The position numbers and the translations under genes are program-made. This document shows positions 1-8,974 of a stretch of DNA of 64,000 nt, one piece after another. The notes beneath the pieces are model-generated. The model was not told the origin of the DNA, ran no database searches, and saw only the letters and a program-made list of their open reading frames with translations. The first letter of the stretch is position 1, and every line of letters begins with the position of its first letter. The stretch lies in assembly GCF_014852585.1 (NCBI RefSeq), contig NZ_JACVBX010000002.1, forward strand, positions 648,742 through 712,741, read 5' to 3'. This DNA comes from Pseudomonas sp. PDM18. GTDB taxonomy: Bacteria; Pseudomonadota; Gammaproteobacteria; Pseudomonadales; Pseudomonadaceae.

Positions 1-573
1 GATGGCCAGGCGCACGCCAGTCAGCACGTGGCCGAGCACGCCGGGAAGGATGACCTTGCGCAGCGTCTCGAACGGCGTGGCGCTCAGGCTCTTCGACAGC
101 TGCAGCCAGCGTGGGTCGAGCTGACGCACGCCGGCGGCGGTGTTGAGCAGGATCGGCCAGACGGCGGCGAAGGCCAGGAGGAAATAGATCGGCGAGTCAC
201 CCACACCCATCAGCATTACTGCAATGGGCATCCAGGATAACGGCGAGATCATCCGCAGGAACTGGAACGCCGGCGTGGTGGCCGCCTCCAACTGGCGGGA
301 CGCCCCCACCAGTAACCCCAGCGGAACGCCCACGGCCAACGCCAGGAGCAGGCCGATCAGCACCCGTTTCAGGCTCACCAACACGTGTTCGTACAGCTCA
401 GGGCGAGCCAGCAGCTCGCCCAGGCTGGTGAAGGTGGTCCGGGGCGAAAACAGCTGCCCCAGGCCGTCGCCGCCGAACATCCGTACGCCGAGCCACCACA
501 GGCCGAGCAGCGCGAGCAGCCCGGCCAGGCCCAGCGCCCAGTGGCTGCGCGTGGAAAGCACGACCGGTGTCAC
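1..573 (-). CDS. ABC transporter permease, SsuC/TauC type (partial)
   Basis: Inner-membrane permease of a nitrate/sulfonate/taurine-type ABC importer. The first 191 codons lie here and the gene leaves the window at base 1. I choose a GTG start at 573..571. It overlaps the TGA of the upstream binding-protein gene (GTGA), which is the usual coupling in this operon. The N-terminus has a hydrophobic segment (about residues 12-30) and further membrane helices from about residue 68. The region around residues 100-191 contains PLSWMPIAVM and SATPFETLRKVILPG, typical of the BPD_transp_1 domain and its EAA loop. With the binding protein and the ATPase behind it, this makes a complete SsuABC-like importer. 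The substrate is inferred only: an organosulfur compound, from the neighbours. Confidence 0.85.
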   Translation of the reverse strand, partial: MTPVVLSTRSHWALGLAGLLALLGLWWLGVRMFGGDGLGQLFSPRTTFTSLGELLARPELYEHVLVSLKRVLIGLLLALAVGVPLGLLVGASRQLEAATTPAFQFLRMISPLSWMPIAVMLMGVGDSPIYFLLAFAAVWPILLNTAAGVRQLDPRWLQLSKSLSATPFETLRKVILPGVLGHVLTGVRLAI

Positions 574-1769
574 GTGGTGATCTCCTCGCGGCGTTCGAAA
601 TTGTCCGGGTAGCCGAAGGCGCCCAGTCCGCCGACGCCGGCCAGCGCCTGGCGTACGAAGCGGTCGTCCACCAGGTCCTTCGCCACCTGCGTGGGTTCCA
701 GCGCGGCGAGGAAGCTCTTGTCGCCCTGGATCAGCGTGTCCTTCAGGCGGCGCACCAGTTCCTCGGTGTAGCTGGGGAATGGATACGGCTGGAAGTCGAT
801 GCGTTCCTCGTGCCAGTCGGCATGGCGGATCGCCCCGTCTGCCAGGTACTGCTGGCGTTCGCTGACCGCCGGGGCCAGCACGCGGCCGAGCACTTCGGGG
901 GCATGGGGCGTATAACGATTCTCCCCGTCCTTGGACAGCAGCCTGGCCGCTTCGGCGCGATTGTCGCGCGTCCACAGCTGCGCCTTGACGATGGCGTTGA
1001 CCACCTTCTGCGACCACTCTGGCCGGTTGTTCAGGTCGTGCTCGTGCATGAACACCACGCAGCACGCATGGTTGCGCCAGACGTCGCCGGTGAAGCGCTG
1101 GATGCGCCCGACCTTGAGGTTTTCCGCCAGGGCATTGAAGGGCTCGGCGACGATGTACCCGGCGATGCGTTTGGACGCCAGCGCTGGCGGCATGTCCGAC
1201 GGCGGTAGCACCACCAGATTGACCTCATTGGCGGCCAGTGCGGCGTTGGCCGGTTTGCTCACCGCCTGCAGGCCGTTGTCGCGAAGCAGCGATTGCAATA
1301 CCACGTTGTGGATCGAGTACCAGAACGGGATCGCCAGGGTCTTGCCGCCCAGTTGCTTCACGTCACTGATGTCCGGAGCCACGGTCAGGCCCGAGCCGCC
1401 GACGTGGTTCCAGGCGACGACCTTGGCCGGCACCTTGCTGCCGTAGCGCGCCCAGACGGTCATTGGCGACAGCAGGTGGATGACGTTGACCTGGCCGGAG
1501 ATGAACGCCTCGATCACCTGTGCCCAGCTGCGCAGCAGCACCGGGCGTTCGGCCTTGATGCCTTCGGCGTCGAACAGGCCATTGGCGTGGGCTACCAGCA
1601 GCGGCGTAGCGTCGGTGATCGGCAGGTAACCGATGCGCACCGGCGCATCCGGCTCGCTGGCGGCGCGCGCCTGCAGGCTGGTCAGCAGTGGCAAAGCACC
1701 GGCGGCGGAAAGCAGCGCGCCGAGTTTGAGGATGTCACGTCGGGAGTGTGTGGGGTCGTCCAGGCACAT
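570..1769 (-). CDS. ABC transporter substrate-binding protein, NMT1/SsuA-like, Tat signal
   Basis: Periplasmic solute-binding protein of 399 residues (CmpA/NrtA/SsuA superfamily). The leader contains SRRDILKLG (R10-R11) followed by a hydrophobic stretch ending near LQARA, so export by the Tat pathway is likely. The mature part begins with EPDAPVRIGYLPITDATPLLVAHANGLF, the fold's typical opening, cut here only for reference. The ATG at 1769 has AGGAG a few bases upstream. The start lies 35 bp inside the 3' end of the ATPase gene, and the stop overlaps the permease start. Tat export is less common among SsuA-type proteins and suggests folding before export. The ligand cannot be read from the sequence. 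Confidence 0.85.
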   Translation of the reverse strand: MCLDDPTHSRRDILKLGALLSAAGALPLLTSLQARAASEPDAPVRIGYLPITDATPLLVAHANGLFDAEGIKAERPVLLRSWAQVIEAFISGQVNVIHLLSPMTVWARYGSKVPAKVVAWNHVGGSGLTVAPDISDVKQLGGKTLAIPFWYSIHNVVLQSLLRDNGLQAVSKPANAALAANEVNLVVLPPSDMPPALASKRIAGYIVAEPFNALAENLKVGRIQRFTGDVWRNHACCVVFMHEHDLNNRPEWSQKVVNAIVKAQLWTRDNRAEAARLLSKDGENRYTPHAPEVLGRVLAPAVSERQQYLADGAIRHADWHEERIDFQPYPFPSYTEELVRRLKDTLIQGDKSFLAALEPTQVAKDLVDDRFVRQALAGVGGLGAFGYPDNFERREEITT

Positions 1770-2571
1770 GGGCAGGCTCCTGCGCAGAAGGGATATTTGC
1801 GTGGGTGCGGCTTGCCCGCCGTAGGGTTAGGAGTATCTCGACCCGCAGCGCGCCCAGTTCCTCGACCAGGTCCGCACGGGGTTGCGGAAGGTCAATGCGC
1901 CACTCGCCCAACGTCCGCGCCGGGGTGTCGCCCAGTAGCAGGATACGGTCGGAAAGCAGCAGGGCTTCGTCGATGTCGTGGGTGATGAGCACGGCGGCGG
2001 TGCGCCGTTGGTGGATCACGCCGAGCAGCAGTTGCTGCATGTCGGCGCGGGTGACTTCGTCCAGCGCGCCGAAGGGTTCGTCGAGCAACAGCACTTGCGG
2101 TTGCCGCGCCAGGCAGCGAGCCAGTGCGGTGCGCTGGGCCATGCCGCCGGACAGCTGCGCGGGCATGAAGTCGCGGGCGTGGCTCAGGCCGACCGCGGCG
2201 ATGGCGTCGTCCACGCGCTGTTGCAGCGTGGCCTTGTCGAGTTTCGGCTGGCGAGTAAAGTCGAGGCCGAAGGCGACGTTCTTCACCAGGCTCAGCCAAG
2301 GCAGCAGGCTCGGGTCCTGGAAGGCCACGGCGACGCGCGGGTGCGGGCCATCGATGGGCTGGCCGAGCAACCGCACGCTGCCGGCGGCAGGTTTCTGCAA
2401 TCCGGCGAGCACGCGCAGCAGGCTGGACTTGCCGACGCCGCTGGGGCCGAGGATGGACACCACCTCCCCCGGCGCCAGCTCCAGCGCGAAGCCTTCGAGC
2501 ACACTGCGCCAGCCGTTGTTGCCGGGGTAGCCCAGGGCAACGTCGCTGGCCTGCAGGATCACCTCGCTCAT
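1735..2571 (-). CDS. ABC transporter ATP-binding protein, SsuB/TauB type
   Basis: Cytoplasmic ATPase subunit, 278 residues. Walker A is GPSGVGKSS, the Q-loop lies in AVAFQDPSLLPW, the signature is LSGGMAQRTALARCLA, Walker B is VLLLDEPFGALD and the switch His follows in LITHDIDEA. All are intact. It overlaps the acyl-CoA-dehydrogenase-like gene by ATGA (2568-2571) and runs 35 bp into the binding-protein gene, so the C-terminal tail of about 30 residues is longer than usual and low in complexity. It should energise the permease at 1-573. Confidence 0.92.
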   Translation of the reverse strand: MSEVILQASDVALGYPGNNGWRSVLEGFALELAPGEVVSILGPSGVGKSSLLRVLAGLQKPAAGSVRLLGQPIDGPHPRVAVAFQDPSLLPWLSLVKNVAFGLDFTRQPKLDKATLQQRVDDAIAAVGLSHARDFMPAQLSGGMAQRTALARCLARQPQVLLLDEPFGALDEVTRADMQQLLLGVIHQRRTAAVLITHDIDEALLLSDRILLLGDTPARTLGEWRIDLPQPRADLVEELGALRVEILLTLRRASRTHANIPSAQEPAHVPGRPHTLPT

Positions 2572-3626
2572 GCCCGTCCCTGCCTCTGCAGTTCGGCTCG
2601 CAGCTGCACCAGGCTGGGCGTGACGATCGGTACGAAGGCCGACTCGCGCCAGCGACGGGCGAACGCCGCACCGTACTCGCTGAGATAGGCCTTGCCGCCG
2701 CTGGCCTGCAGCTCCAGCTGTACGGCCGCTGCCGCGCCTTCAGCCAGGCCGATGCGGATGCGGAACAGCTTCGCCGGCTCGCCGAGAAAGACGCCTTTCA
2801 GCAGCCCGTCGCGCAGCTGCGCAATGAGCTCGTCGAGCTCCTCGCTCAAACGCTGTTCTTCCTCGCGCAGCACTGAACGCCGGTCGCTCAAGTGGCTGCG
2901 CACGGTTTCCAGGGCCTTGCGGGTGAGGCCGATGGTCATCGCGCATTGCAGGCCGAGGAAGGCTGGGCGCACGGTCGGCAGGTACTGGCGGGCATCGTCG
3001 TGCAGCAGCCACTCGCGAGGCAGCTCGACGGCGGAGAAATCCAGCGCCGCGGTGTTGCTCGATTGCAGACCGAGCAGTTGCAGATCGTCCGAACGGGTCA
3101 GGCCGTCGCTATCGGAGGCGATGGCTGCCACCAGCGGCGCCGCGCCCGGCCGCTCGATGGCGGCGGCCACCACGAAGCGGCCCTTGCGCAGGTTGGTGAC
3201 CCAGTGCAGGCGGCCGTCCAGCGTCCAGCCATCGCCGGCGGGCGTGGCGGCCACCTGCAGGTTCTCGATGCCGGAGAGGAACTTCATGGCGTTGGAAAGC
3301 CCGGTGGCGCCGGCCAGGCTGCCATCGAGCAATTCGCCCAGCAGGCGGTCGCCCAGTTCGCGATTGGGGCTCTGCAGCAGGTATTCGATGAAGGCGCGCT
3401 GGCCCCAGAAGACGAAAGCGGCGGTCAGGGAATGGCTGGCGACCTCGGCGATGGCGTCGATCGCATCAAGCACAGTGCCGCCGCTGCCGCCGCGTTCTGT
3501 CGGCACACCGATGGCGAACAGGCCGGCAGCGGCGAGTTGCGGCAGTACACTCTGCGGATCGGAATGGCCGAGGTCGAGGCCCTCGGCGTGCTCGTCGAGC
3601 CAGCGGCTCAGGATCGGGTCGAGCAT
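2568..3626 (-). CDS. acyl-CoA dehydrogenase-like flavoprotein (SfnB/DszC-like)
   Basis: A flavin-dependent enzyme of the acyl-CoA dehydrogenase fold, 352 residues. The ATG at 3626 is preceded by AAGGAG and gives MLDPILSRWLDEH; an in-frame ATG 13 codons upstream lacks a good ribosome site. Visible family features are the alpha-helical N-terminus, the LFAIGVPTERGGSGG segment and the central beta domain with LHWVTNLRKGRFVVAAA. In sulfur-starvation clusters such proteins (SfnB, DszC, TdsC) act as FMNH2/FAD-dependent oxygenases or desulfurisation enzymes rather than beta-oxidation enzymes. That role is inferred from the adjoining SsuABC-type transporter. The substrate is unknown. Confidence 0.75.
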   Translation of the reverse strand: MLDPILSRWLDEHAEGLDLGHSDPQSVLPQLAAAGLFAIGVPTERGGSGGTVLDAIDAIAEVASHSLTAAFVFWGQRAFIEYLLQSPNRELGDRLLGELLDGSLAGATGLSNAMKFLSGIENLQVAATPAGDGWTLDGRLHWVTNLRKGRFVVAAAIERPGAAPLVAAIASDSDGLTRSDDLQLLGLQSSNTAALDFSAVELPREWLLHDDARQYLPTVRPAFLGLQCAMTIGLTRKALETVRSHLSDRRSVLREEEQRLSEELDELIAQLRDGLLKGVFLGEPAKLFRIRIGLAEGAAAAVQLELQASGGKAYLSEYGAAFARRWRESAFVPIVTPSLVQLRAELQRQGRA

Positions 3627-3671
3627 GGTGCTCTCCTTGCAGGGGCGGCGCGGGCCGCCGGTCACACGAAA

Positions 3672-4232
3672 TCAGACGGCGGCCTGTTCCCAGCGATAGC
3701 GGCCCAGCTCCGGGTTCAGCGGGGTCTGCGCGAGCACATTGGCGAAGTTGCACAGGGTCGCCAGGCTGATGCCCAGCAGCACTTCCAGAGCGTTGCCGTC
3801 GCTGAAGCCGGCGGCGCGGAAAGCCGCGAGGCTCGCATCGCTGACTGCGCCCCGGGTGGCGATGGACTCGCGAGCGAAAGCGGCCAGGGCTTCCAGGCGG
3901 GCATCGGGAAGTTCGCGCTGTTCGCGCAGGGCGGCTATGACTTCCTCAGGCAGCTTGGCCTTGTTGTAGGCCACCGCAGTATGCCCGGCGACGCAGAAGT
4001 CGCAGCCGTGGGTGGTGGCGGCAATCAACTGGACCACCTCGCGTTCCGGCAGGCCCAGGTCGGACTTGCCGTTGAGGCCGGAAACGGTCACATAGGTTTC
4101 CAGGGCGGCCGGTGCGTTGGCCAGAACTCCCAGCAGATTGGGGATGAAACCGGAGCCCTTGAGGGCGTTCTCAAGGAAGGGCCTGGCGGCTTCCGGGGCG
4201 CTGTCGAGGGTCTGGATGGGCAGGCGGGACAT
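3672..4232 (-). CDS. AhpD/carboxymuconolactone decarboxylase-family protein
   Basis: 186 residues with the AhpD core. The motif CDFCVAGHTAVAY holds the redox CxxC and the following His seen in alkylhydroperoxidase-like proteins. The start at 4232 follows GGAG; an upstream in-frame ATG at 4289 adds 19 residues without homology and no better site. It is first in an operon running to the permease at the left edge. AhpD-like proteins next to flavin monooxygenases are often assumed to remove peroxide released by uncoupled flavin turnover; that is inference here. Confidence 0.82.
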   Translation of the reverse strand: MSRLPIQTLDSAPEAARPFLENALKGSGFIPNLLGVLANAPAALETYVTVSGLNGKSDLGLPEREVVQLIAATTHGCDFCVAGHTAVAYNKAKLPEEVIAALREQRELPDARLEALAAFARESIATRGAVSDASLAAFRAAGFSDGNALEVLLGISLATLCNFANVLAQTPLNPELGRYRWEQAAV

Positions 4233-4336
4233 GGTTCGACTCCGGGGAAATGGGGTGTCGAAAAAGTCTGTTGGTAATAAGAAATCCATTCAATATTCTA
4301 AAGTCGCTATCACTTGCTCATGAGTCTTTCCATTAG
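4233..4336. promoter_or_regulatory. AT-rich divergent promoter region (AhpD operon / AraC regulator)
   Basis: A 104-bp AT-rich gap between divergent starts. It contains GTAATAAGAA (4274-4283), close to the GTTATAAGAA decamer found upstream of sfnR and of the monooxygenase at 36172. A CysB or AraC operator is possible. No clear -24/-12 element is present. Confidence 0.4.
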
Positions 4337-5239
4337 ATGATTTCGTCCAGCCCCCTGGTAGATTGGTTATTAGACAGCCTTGAACTGAGCGCGAGCCTGT
4401 TCCATGTGGGGCGCTATTGCGGCGGCTGGCACGCCTCTACCCACGGTCTGGCACGGGCGAGCTTCCACCTGGTGGTGCAGGGACATTGCTGGTTGCATCT
4501 GGAGAACGAGCCGCCCTGCCGCCTGGACAGCGGTGACGCAGTGTTCATCCTGCGCGACGTTCCTTACCGGTTGTCCAGCGAGGCCAGCGCCGAAGACGCT
4601 GCCTGCCAGCCGCGCCAGAGCATGACTGCGCTGGAGTGGCAGGCCGAGGACGGCGTTGGTCTGGTCTGTGGCTTCTTCCACTTCGACTCCGGCCTGTCGG
4701 CGTTGATCATCGACGCCCTGCCTGCCTTCCTCGTGCTGCGTGCCGGGGAACCGTCCCAGCGCGCAGCGCGCAGCCTGTTCGAACTGATCCTGGAAGAGTG
4801 CCAGCGACAGCCTGCGCCGTCCCAGCAGATGCTCGAACGCCTGAGCCACCTGCTGTTCCTCTACGTCCTGCGCCAGCAGGTGGTGGCAAACCCATCCCTG
4901 GGCGGACTGGTCGCCCTCGCCCGCCAGCCGCAGTTCGCCGGCCTGCTGGAGCAGATGATCCAGCAGCCGCAATTGCCCTGGACCCTGGAGGACATGGCGG
5001 CCTGTGCCGGGCAGTCGCGCTCGGCCTTCTTCAAACGCTTCAACGAAACCTCCGGGCAGTCGCCTGGCCAGGTGTTGCTGGCCCTGCGCATGGGCCAGGC
5101 GTGCCGGCTACTGAAAGCCGACCAGAGAGTGGCGGAAGTTGCCGCGGCTGTCGGCTACCAGTCCATCGCCGCCTTCACCCGTGCCTTCCGTAAGGCAACT
5201 GGGCAGCAGCCCGGAGCCTTCCGTCGAGCGGCCAACTGA
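4337..5239 (+). CDS. AraC-family transcriptional regulator with cupin N-domain
   Basis: 300 residues. The N-terminal half is an AraC-type cupin (VVQGHCWLHLENEPPCRLDSG, residues about 47-68). The C-terminal 100 residues carry the double helix-turn-helix, with VAEVAAAVGYQSIAAFTRAF as the second recognition unit. It is transcribed divergently from the AhpD / flavoprotein / ABC operon. Control of that operon is the simplest reading, but no operator has been proven. Related cupin_6 AraC regulators often sense small aromatic or alkyl compounds. Confidence 0.85.
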   Translation: MISSSPLVDWLLDSLELSASLFHVGRYCGGWHASTHGLARASFHLVVQGHCWLHLENEPPCRLDSGDAVFILRDVPYRLSSEASAEDAACQPRQSMTALEWQAEDGVGLVCGFFHFDSGLSALIIDALPAFLVLRAGEPSQRAARSLFELILEECQRQPAPSQQMLERLSHLLFLYVLRQQVVANPSLGGLVALARQPQFAGLLEQMIQQPQLPWTLEDMAACAGQSRSAFFKRFNETSGQSPGQVLLALRMGQACRLLKADQRVAEVAAAVGYQSIAAFTRAFRKATGQQPGAFRRAAN

Positions 5240-5320
5240 GTACGCGGCTTCGGCAAGCGGCTCGCCAGTTTCCCGGTCCGTGCCACAGCCGATGAATGAT
5301 GGGCACTCGCCGCCCTCGCT

Positions 5321-6166
5321 TTAGAGTGCCAGCAACTCGCGCAGGTGCTGATTGATGGCCTGCGGCTTTTCCAGCATCAACTGGTGGCCGCAGTTCTCCA
5401 GCACTTCGAAGTGCGAATTGGGCAGCCGCTGGTGCAGGGACCGGGCACGCTCGGCGGGTGTCAGGCCGTCGCTGTCGCCCGAGACGATCCGTACCGGCAG
5501 CAGCAGGCGATCCAGTTCCGCTTCCGGTAGCCAGGAAGCCTGGCTCACCAGCGCCTTGAACACATCGAGGCGGTTGCTGCGGGTCAACCGCTCTTCGTAA
5601 TCGACCAACTCCGGGTCGGCGTCAGCGTGCCAAGCGCGCTCACGAAAGCCCTTCGACAGGACAGGCCGCAACCACTCCAGCAGCCACGCCGGCAACGACA
5701 GCAGACCGCCGCGCCCCAATGGCCGCGCAAGCTGGGTACCCAACAGCAGCGACGCGTCGATCAACGCGCCCTGCCCTTCGGCCTGAAGCTTGAGCAGGCT
5801 GCTGACGCTCAGGCCGGTGCCGAAGGAGTGAGCAGCGAGGATGTTGCGCTCACCGGCGTAACGCCGCAGTACCGCGACTTGATCGGCCACCAGCTCGTCC
5901 CAGGCGTAGTCCGTCTTGCGCCGGGGCTTGTCGCTGGCGCCGTGGCCCAGCAGGTCCCAGGCCACCAGGCTGTAGCCTTCGTTCTCCAGCTCGCGCCACT
6001 GTTCGCGCCATTGGTCCTTGTTGCCGCCGCCTCCGTGGGCGAAGAACACCACGGTCTGCGGGTGACTATGCCCCCTGCTGTGGGCCAGGCTGATGTGTCG
6101 GCCGGGGCGGATTTCCACGCGCGCGCCGCGTACCAGCGGCAGGGCTTGCGTCCAGTGTTCAGCCAT
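5321..6166 (-). CDS. alpha/beta hydrolase
   Basis: A 281-residue alpha/beta-fold hydrolase. The oxyanion segment is HGGGGNKDQW, the nucleophile elbow is AHSFG, the acid is in VSGDSDGLTP and the catalytic His is in NCGHQLML, giving a full Ser-Asp-His triad. The start at 6166 (MAEHWTQALP) overlaps the monooxygenase stop by 8 bp; a longer reading to 6223 is only that gene's 3' end in another frame. As the last gene of the peptide-type ABC / DszA operon it may hydrolyse the product or precursor of the monooxygenase substrate (compare DszB-type final steps), though it is not DszB itself. Confidence 0.82.
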   Translation of the reverse strand: MAEHWTQALPLVRGARVEIRPGRHISLAHSRGHSHPQTVVFFAHGGGGNKDQWREQWRELENEGYSLVAWDLLGHGASDKPRRKTDYAWDELVADQVAVLRRYAGERNILAAHSFGTGLSVSSLLKLQAEGQGALIDASLLLGTQLARPLGRGGLLSLPAWLLEWLRPVLSKGFRERAWHADADPELVDYEERLTRSNRLDVFKALVSQASWLPEAELDRLLLPVRIVSGDSDGLTPAERARSLHQRLPNSHFEVLENCGHQLMLEKPQAINQHLRELLAL

Positions 6167-7367
6167 GTTCGGCAGTCTCCATGCTGTGGGCCAGGCCCAG
6201 GTGATCGCGCAGGGTCCGGCCACTGTAGCGCCGGCGGAACAGGCCGCGGTGCTGCAATTGCGGTACTACCTGTGCGACGAAATCGTCGAGGCCGCCGGGC
6301 AGGTACGGCGGCATGATGTTGAAACCGTCCGCTGCGCCGGACTCGAACCATTCCTGCAACTGGTCGGCGATGTCCACGGCGGTGCCGGCGACCACGCGGT
6401 GGCCACGGGCGTCGGCGATGCGCTGGTAGAGCTGGCGGATGCTCAGGCCCTCGCGCCGCGCCAGCTCCAGCAGCAGGTGCTGGCGACTCACACCGGATTC
6501 GGTCGGCGGCAGCTCCGGCAATGGGCCATCCAGCGGCAACCGCGACAGGTCGAAGCCGCCGGCCACATCCGAGAGCAGGGACAATCCCACCACCGGCTGT
6601 ACAAGCTCCTGCAGCTGTGCGCGGCGCTCGTCGGCCTCGGCGCGGCTGGCGCCGAGGATCGGCAGAACGCCGGGCATTACCTTCAGCGCATCCGGGTCAC
6701 GCCCGTGGCGTGCCGCCCGCTGCTTGATGTCACGGAAGAAAGCCTGGGCGCCGGCCAGTTCTGGCTGCGCGGTGAACAGCACCTCAGCCCGCTGAGCAGC
6801 CAGCTCCCGACCGGCTTCCGAAGCGCCGGCCAGAACCTGCACCGGTGCCACGCCGCGGGCCGCCCAGCGCTCGCGCACGCGCTGGAGGAACTCCTCAGCC
6901 ATGCGGTAGCGGCAGGCGTGGTCGAAGTGTCGGTCGCGGCCGAAGTTGCCGGCTTCTTCGGCGTTGCTCGAGGTCACCAGGTTCCAGCCGCTGCGCCCGC
7001 CACTGAGGGATTCGAGGGTTGCGAAGGTGTCGGCCACGTTCGCCGCGTCGTTGTACGAGGAGGTGACGGTCGCCACCAGCCCGATGTGCCGGGTGCTGAC
7101 GGCAAGATGCGCCAGCAGCGTCAGCGGCTCGAAGTGCTCGGTGCGCGCCATGCGGCTCAGCGCATCCAGCTTGCCAGGCAGCATGGCCAGCGTGTCGGAG
7201 AGGAATATCGCATCGAAGCAGCCACGCTCGGCGGTGCGTGCCAGTGCCTGGTAGTGCGCCACATCCAGCCCGCCAGCAGCGTGCGCGCGGGGATGCCGCC
7301 AGCCTGCCAGGTGATGTCCGGTGGCCATGAGAAACGCGCCGAGCGCCATCTGTCGCGGCGCCGTCAT
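6159..7367 (-). CDS. LLM-class flavin monooxygenase, DszA/NtaA/SnaA family
   Basis: 402 residues of the bacterial-luciferase-like superfamily, in the NtaA/SnaA/DszA branch that uses FMNH2 from a separate reductase. The opening LGAFLMATGHHLAGWRHP and the block SGGRSGWNLVTSSN are diagnostic. The ATGA overlap at 7364-7367 couples it to the ABC ATPase gene, so the imported compound is probably its substrate. It is clearly paralogous to the protein at 18120-19454 (same GHHxAxWRHP opening). No flavin reductase gene lies in the window, so reduced flavin must come from elsewhere. Confidence 0.88.
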   Translation of the reverse strand: MTAPRQMALGAFLMATGHHLAGWRHPRAHAAGGLDVAHYQALARTAERGCFDAIFLSDTLAMLPGKLDALSRMARTEHFEPLTLLAHLAVSTRHIGLVATVTSSYNDAANVADTFATLESLSGGRSGWNLVTSSNAEEAGNFGRDRHFDHACRYRMAEEFLQRVRERWAARGVAPVQVLAGASEAGRELAAQRAEVLFTAQPELAGAQAFFRDIKQRAARHGRDPDALKVMPGVLPILGASRAEADERRAQLQELVQPVVGLSLLSDVAGGFDLSRLPLDGPLPELPPTESGVSRQHLLLELARREGLSIRQLYQRIADARGHRVVAGTAVDIADQLQEWFESGAADGFNIMPPYLPGGLDDFVAQVVPQLQHRGLFRRRYSGRTLRDHLGLAHSMETAEHG

Positions 7368-8974
7368 GCAGGCTCCTCCACGTCGCGCAGCGGATGCGAG
7401 GCCAGCAGCCGGCGTGTGTAGTCATGTCGCGGGGCGCGCAATACCTGCTGCGCCTCCCCCAGCTCGACGATGTGCCCGCCCTGCATGACCGCGATGCGAT
7501 CGCACAGGCGCGCGGCCACCTGCAGGTCATGGGTGATGAAGACCAGGCTCAGGCCCAGTTCGCGCTGGAGTTTTTCCAGCAGCTCCAGCACCTGCTGCTG
7601 CACCAGTGCATCCAGCGCCGACACGCATTCGTCGGCCACCAGCACCTTGGGCTGCAGGGCCAGCGCACGGGCGATGCCGATACGCTGCCGCTGGCCGCCA
7701 GAGAAGTCCCGTGGGTAGCGCTCAAAGGCAGCTTCCGGCAGACCGACCTGCTGCAGCAACTCGCGCGCTCGGCGTTCCGCCTCGGCGGCGGAAACACCGT
7801 GGGCCAACGGTCCGGCCATGATCTGCCGACCGACACGCTGGCGCGGATTGAGCGAGGCGAACGGGTCCTGGAAGACCATCTGCACCTCTTGGCGCAGCGG
7901 GCGCAGTCGGCGCTGAGACACCGACGCGAGGTCCTGGCCGTGCAGCAGAATCTGCCCGCCGTCTGGGCGCAGCAGACGGACCAGCGCGCGGCCCAGGGTG
8001 GTCTTGCCAGAGCCGGACTCGCCGACTATGCCCAAGCACTCGCCCGGACGCAGGCTGAACGAGGCGTCGGCCAAGGCGGTAACGCGGCGCCGGCGCCAGA
8101 AACTCTGGCGGCTGTCGTAGTGCTTGTGCAGGCCGCTCACTTCCAGCAAAGGCGCGGCGTCCGCCTCGAAACGGCGCGGGGCGCGTTGGCCGTGATTGAG
8201 CGCCGCCAGCAGTTGGCAAGTATAGGGATGTTGCGGGGCATCCAGTACCTGGCGCAGTGGGCCCTGCTCGACGGCGCGGCCCTTCTCCATTACCAGCACG
8301 CGGTCGGCGATGGCCTCCACCACAGCGAAGTCGTGGGTGATCAGCAGTACCGCCATGCCCTTCTCGCGGCGGATGCGCCGCAGCAATTCGAGGACCTGCG
8401 CCTGGGTGCTGACGTCCAGCGCCGAGGTCGGTTCGTCGGCGATCAGCAGCGCCGGCTCCAGCGCCAGGGCGATGGCGATCACCACCCGCTGGCGCTGGCC
8501 GCCGGAGAGCTGGAAGGGATAGCTGTGATAGAGGCTTTGCGGCTCCGGCAGGCCGACGTATCCGAGCAGGTCGAGCACCCGCTCGCGGCGCTTCGCCGCT
8601 GAGGTCACCCCGTGGGCACGCAGGCTTTCATCGATCTGCCGGCCAATGCTCATAAGCGGGTTGAGCGCGCTCATGGGTTCCTGGAAGATCATCGCAATGT
8701 CCTTGCCGCGCAGCTCGCGCATGCCCGCTTCACTGCGCCGGGCAAGGTCTTCGCCGCGATAACGGATGCTGCCTTCCACCGGGTTCAGGTGCCCCGGCAG
8801 CAGGCGCAGGATGGCATTGGCGAGCATCGACTTGCCCGAGCCGGACTCACCGACCACGCAAAGCACTTCACCGGCCGCCAGGTCGACGGACAGGTCGCTG
8901 ACCGCACTGGCACGGTCGCCGCCCGGCGGCAGGTCGATGCGCAGGTCACGCACCTCCAGCAGTTTCTCGCTCAT
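7364..8974 (-). CDS. fused dipeptide-type ABC ATPase (DppD-DppF in one chain)
   Basis: A 536-residue protein with two complete ABC domains, like GsiA/YejF. The first Walker A is GESGSGKSM with signature LSGGQRQRVV; the second Walker A is GESGSGKTT with signature FSGGQRQRIG. Both Walker B motifs (LLIADEPTSALD and VLVADECVSALD) are present. Note DEC for DEP in the second, which is found in some homologues. The start is the ATG at 8974 (MSEKLLEV) behind GGGAGGA; the open frame extends upstream only because it overlaps the permease gene. It powers the two permeases at 8971-10796. Confidence 0.92.
   Translation of the reverse strand: MSEKLLEVRDLRIDLPPGGDRASAVSDLSVDLAAGEVLCVVGESGSGKSMLANAILRLLPGHLNPVEGSIRYRGEDLARRSEAGMRELRGKDIAMIFQEPMSALNPLMSIGRQIDESLRAHGVTSAAKRRERVLDLLGYVGLPEPQSLYHSYPFQLSGGQRQRVVIAIALALEPALLIADEPTSALDVSTQAQVLELLRRIRREKGMAVLLITHDFAVVEAIADRVLVMEKGRAVEQGPLRQVLDAPQHPYTCQLLAALNHGQRAPRRFEADAAPLLEVSGLHKHYDSRQSFWRRRRVTALADASFSLRPGECLGIVGESGSGKTTLGRALVRLLRPDGGQILLHGQDLASVSQRRLRPLRQEVQMVFQDPFASLNPRQRVGRQIMAGPLAHGVSAAEAERRARELLQQVGLPEAAFERYPRDFSGGQRQRIGIARALALQPKVLVADECVSALDALVQQQVLELLEKLQRELGLSLVFITHDLQVAARLCDRIAVMQGGHIVELGEAQQVLRAPRHDYTRRLLASHPLRDVEEPA

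Noticed and set aside
2892..4277. Plus-strand open frame of 461 codons opposite the acyl-CoA-dehydrogenase-like and AhpD genes
   Set aside because: Spans two real minus-strand genes and their gap; antisense composition only.
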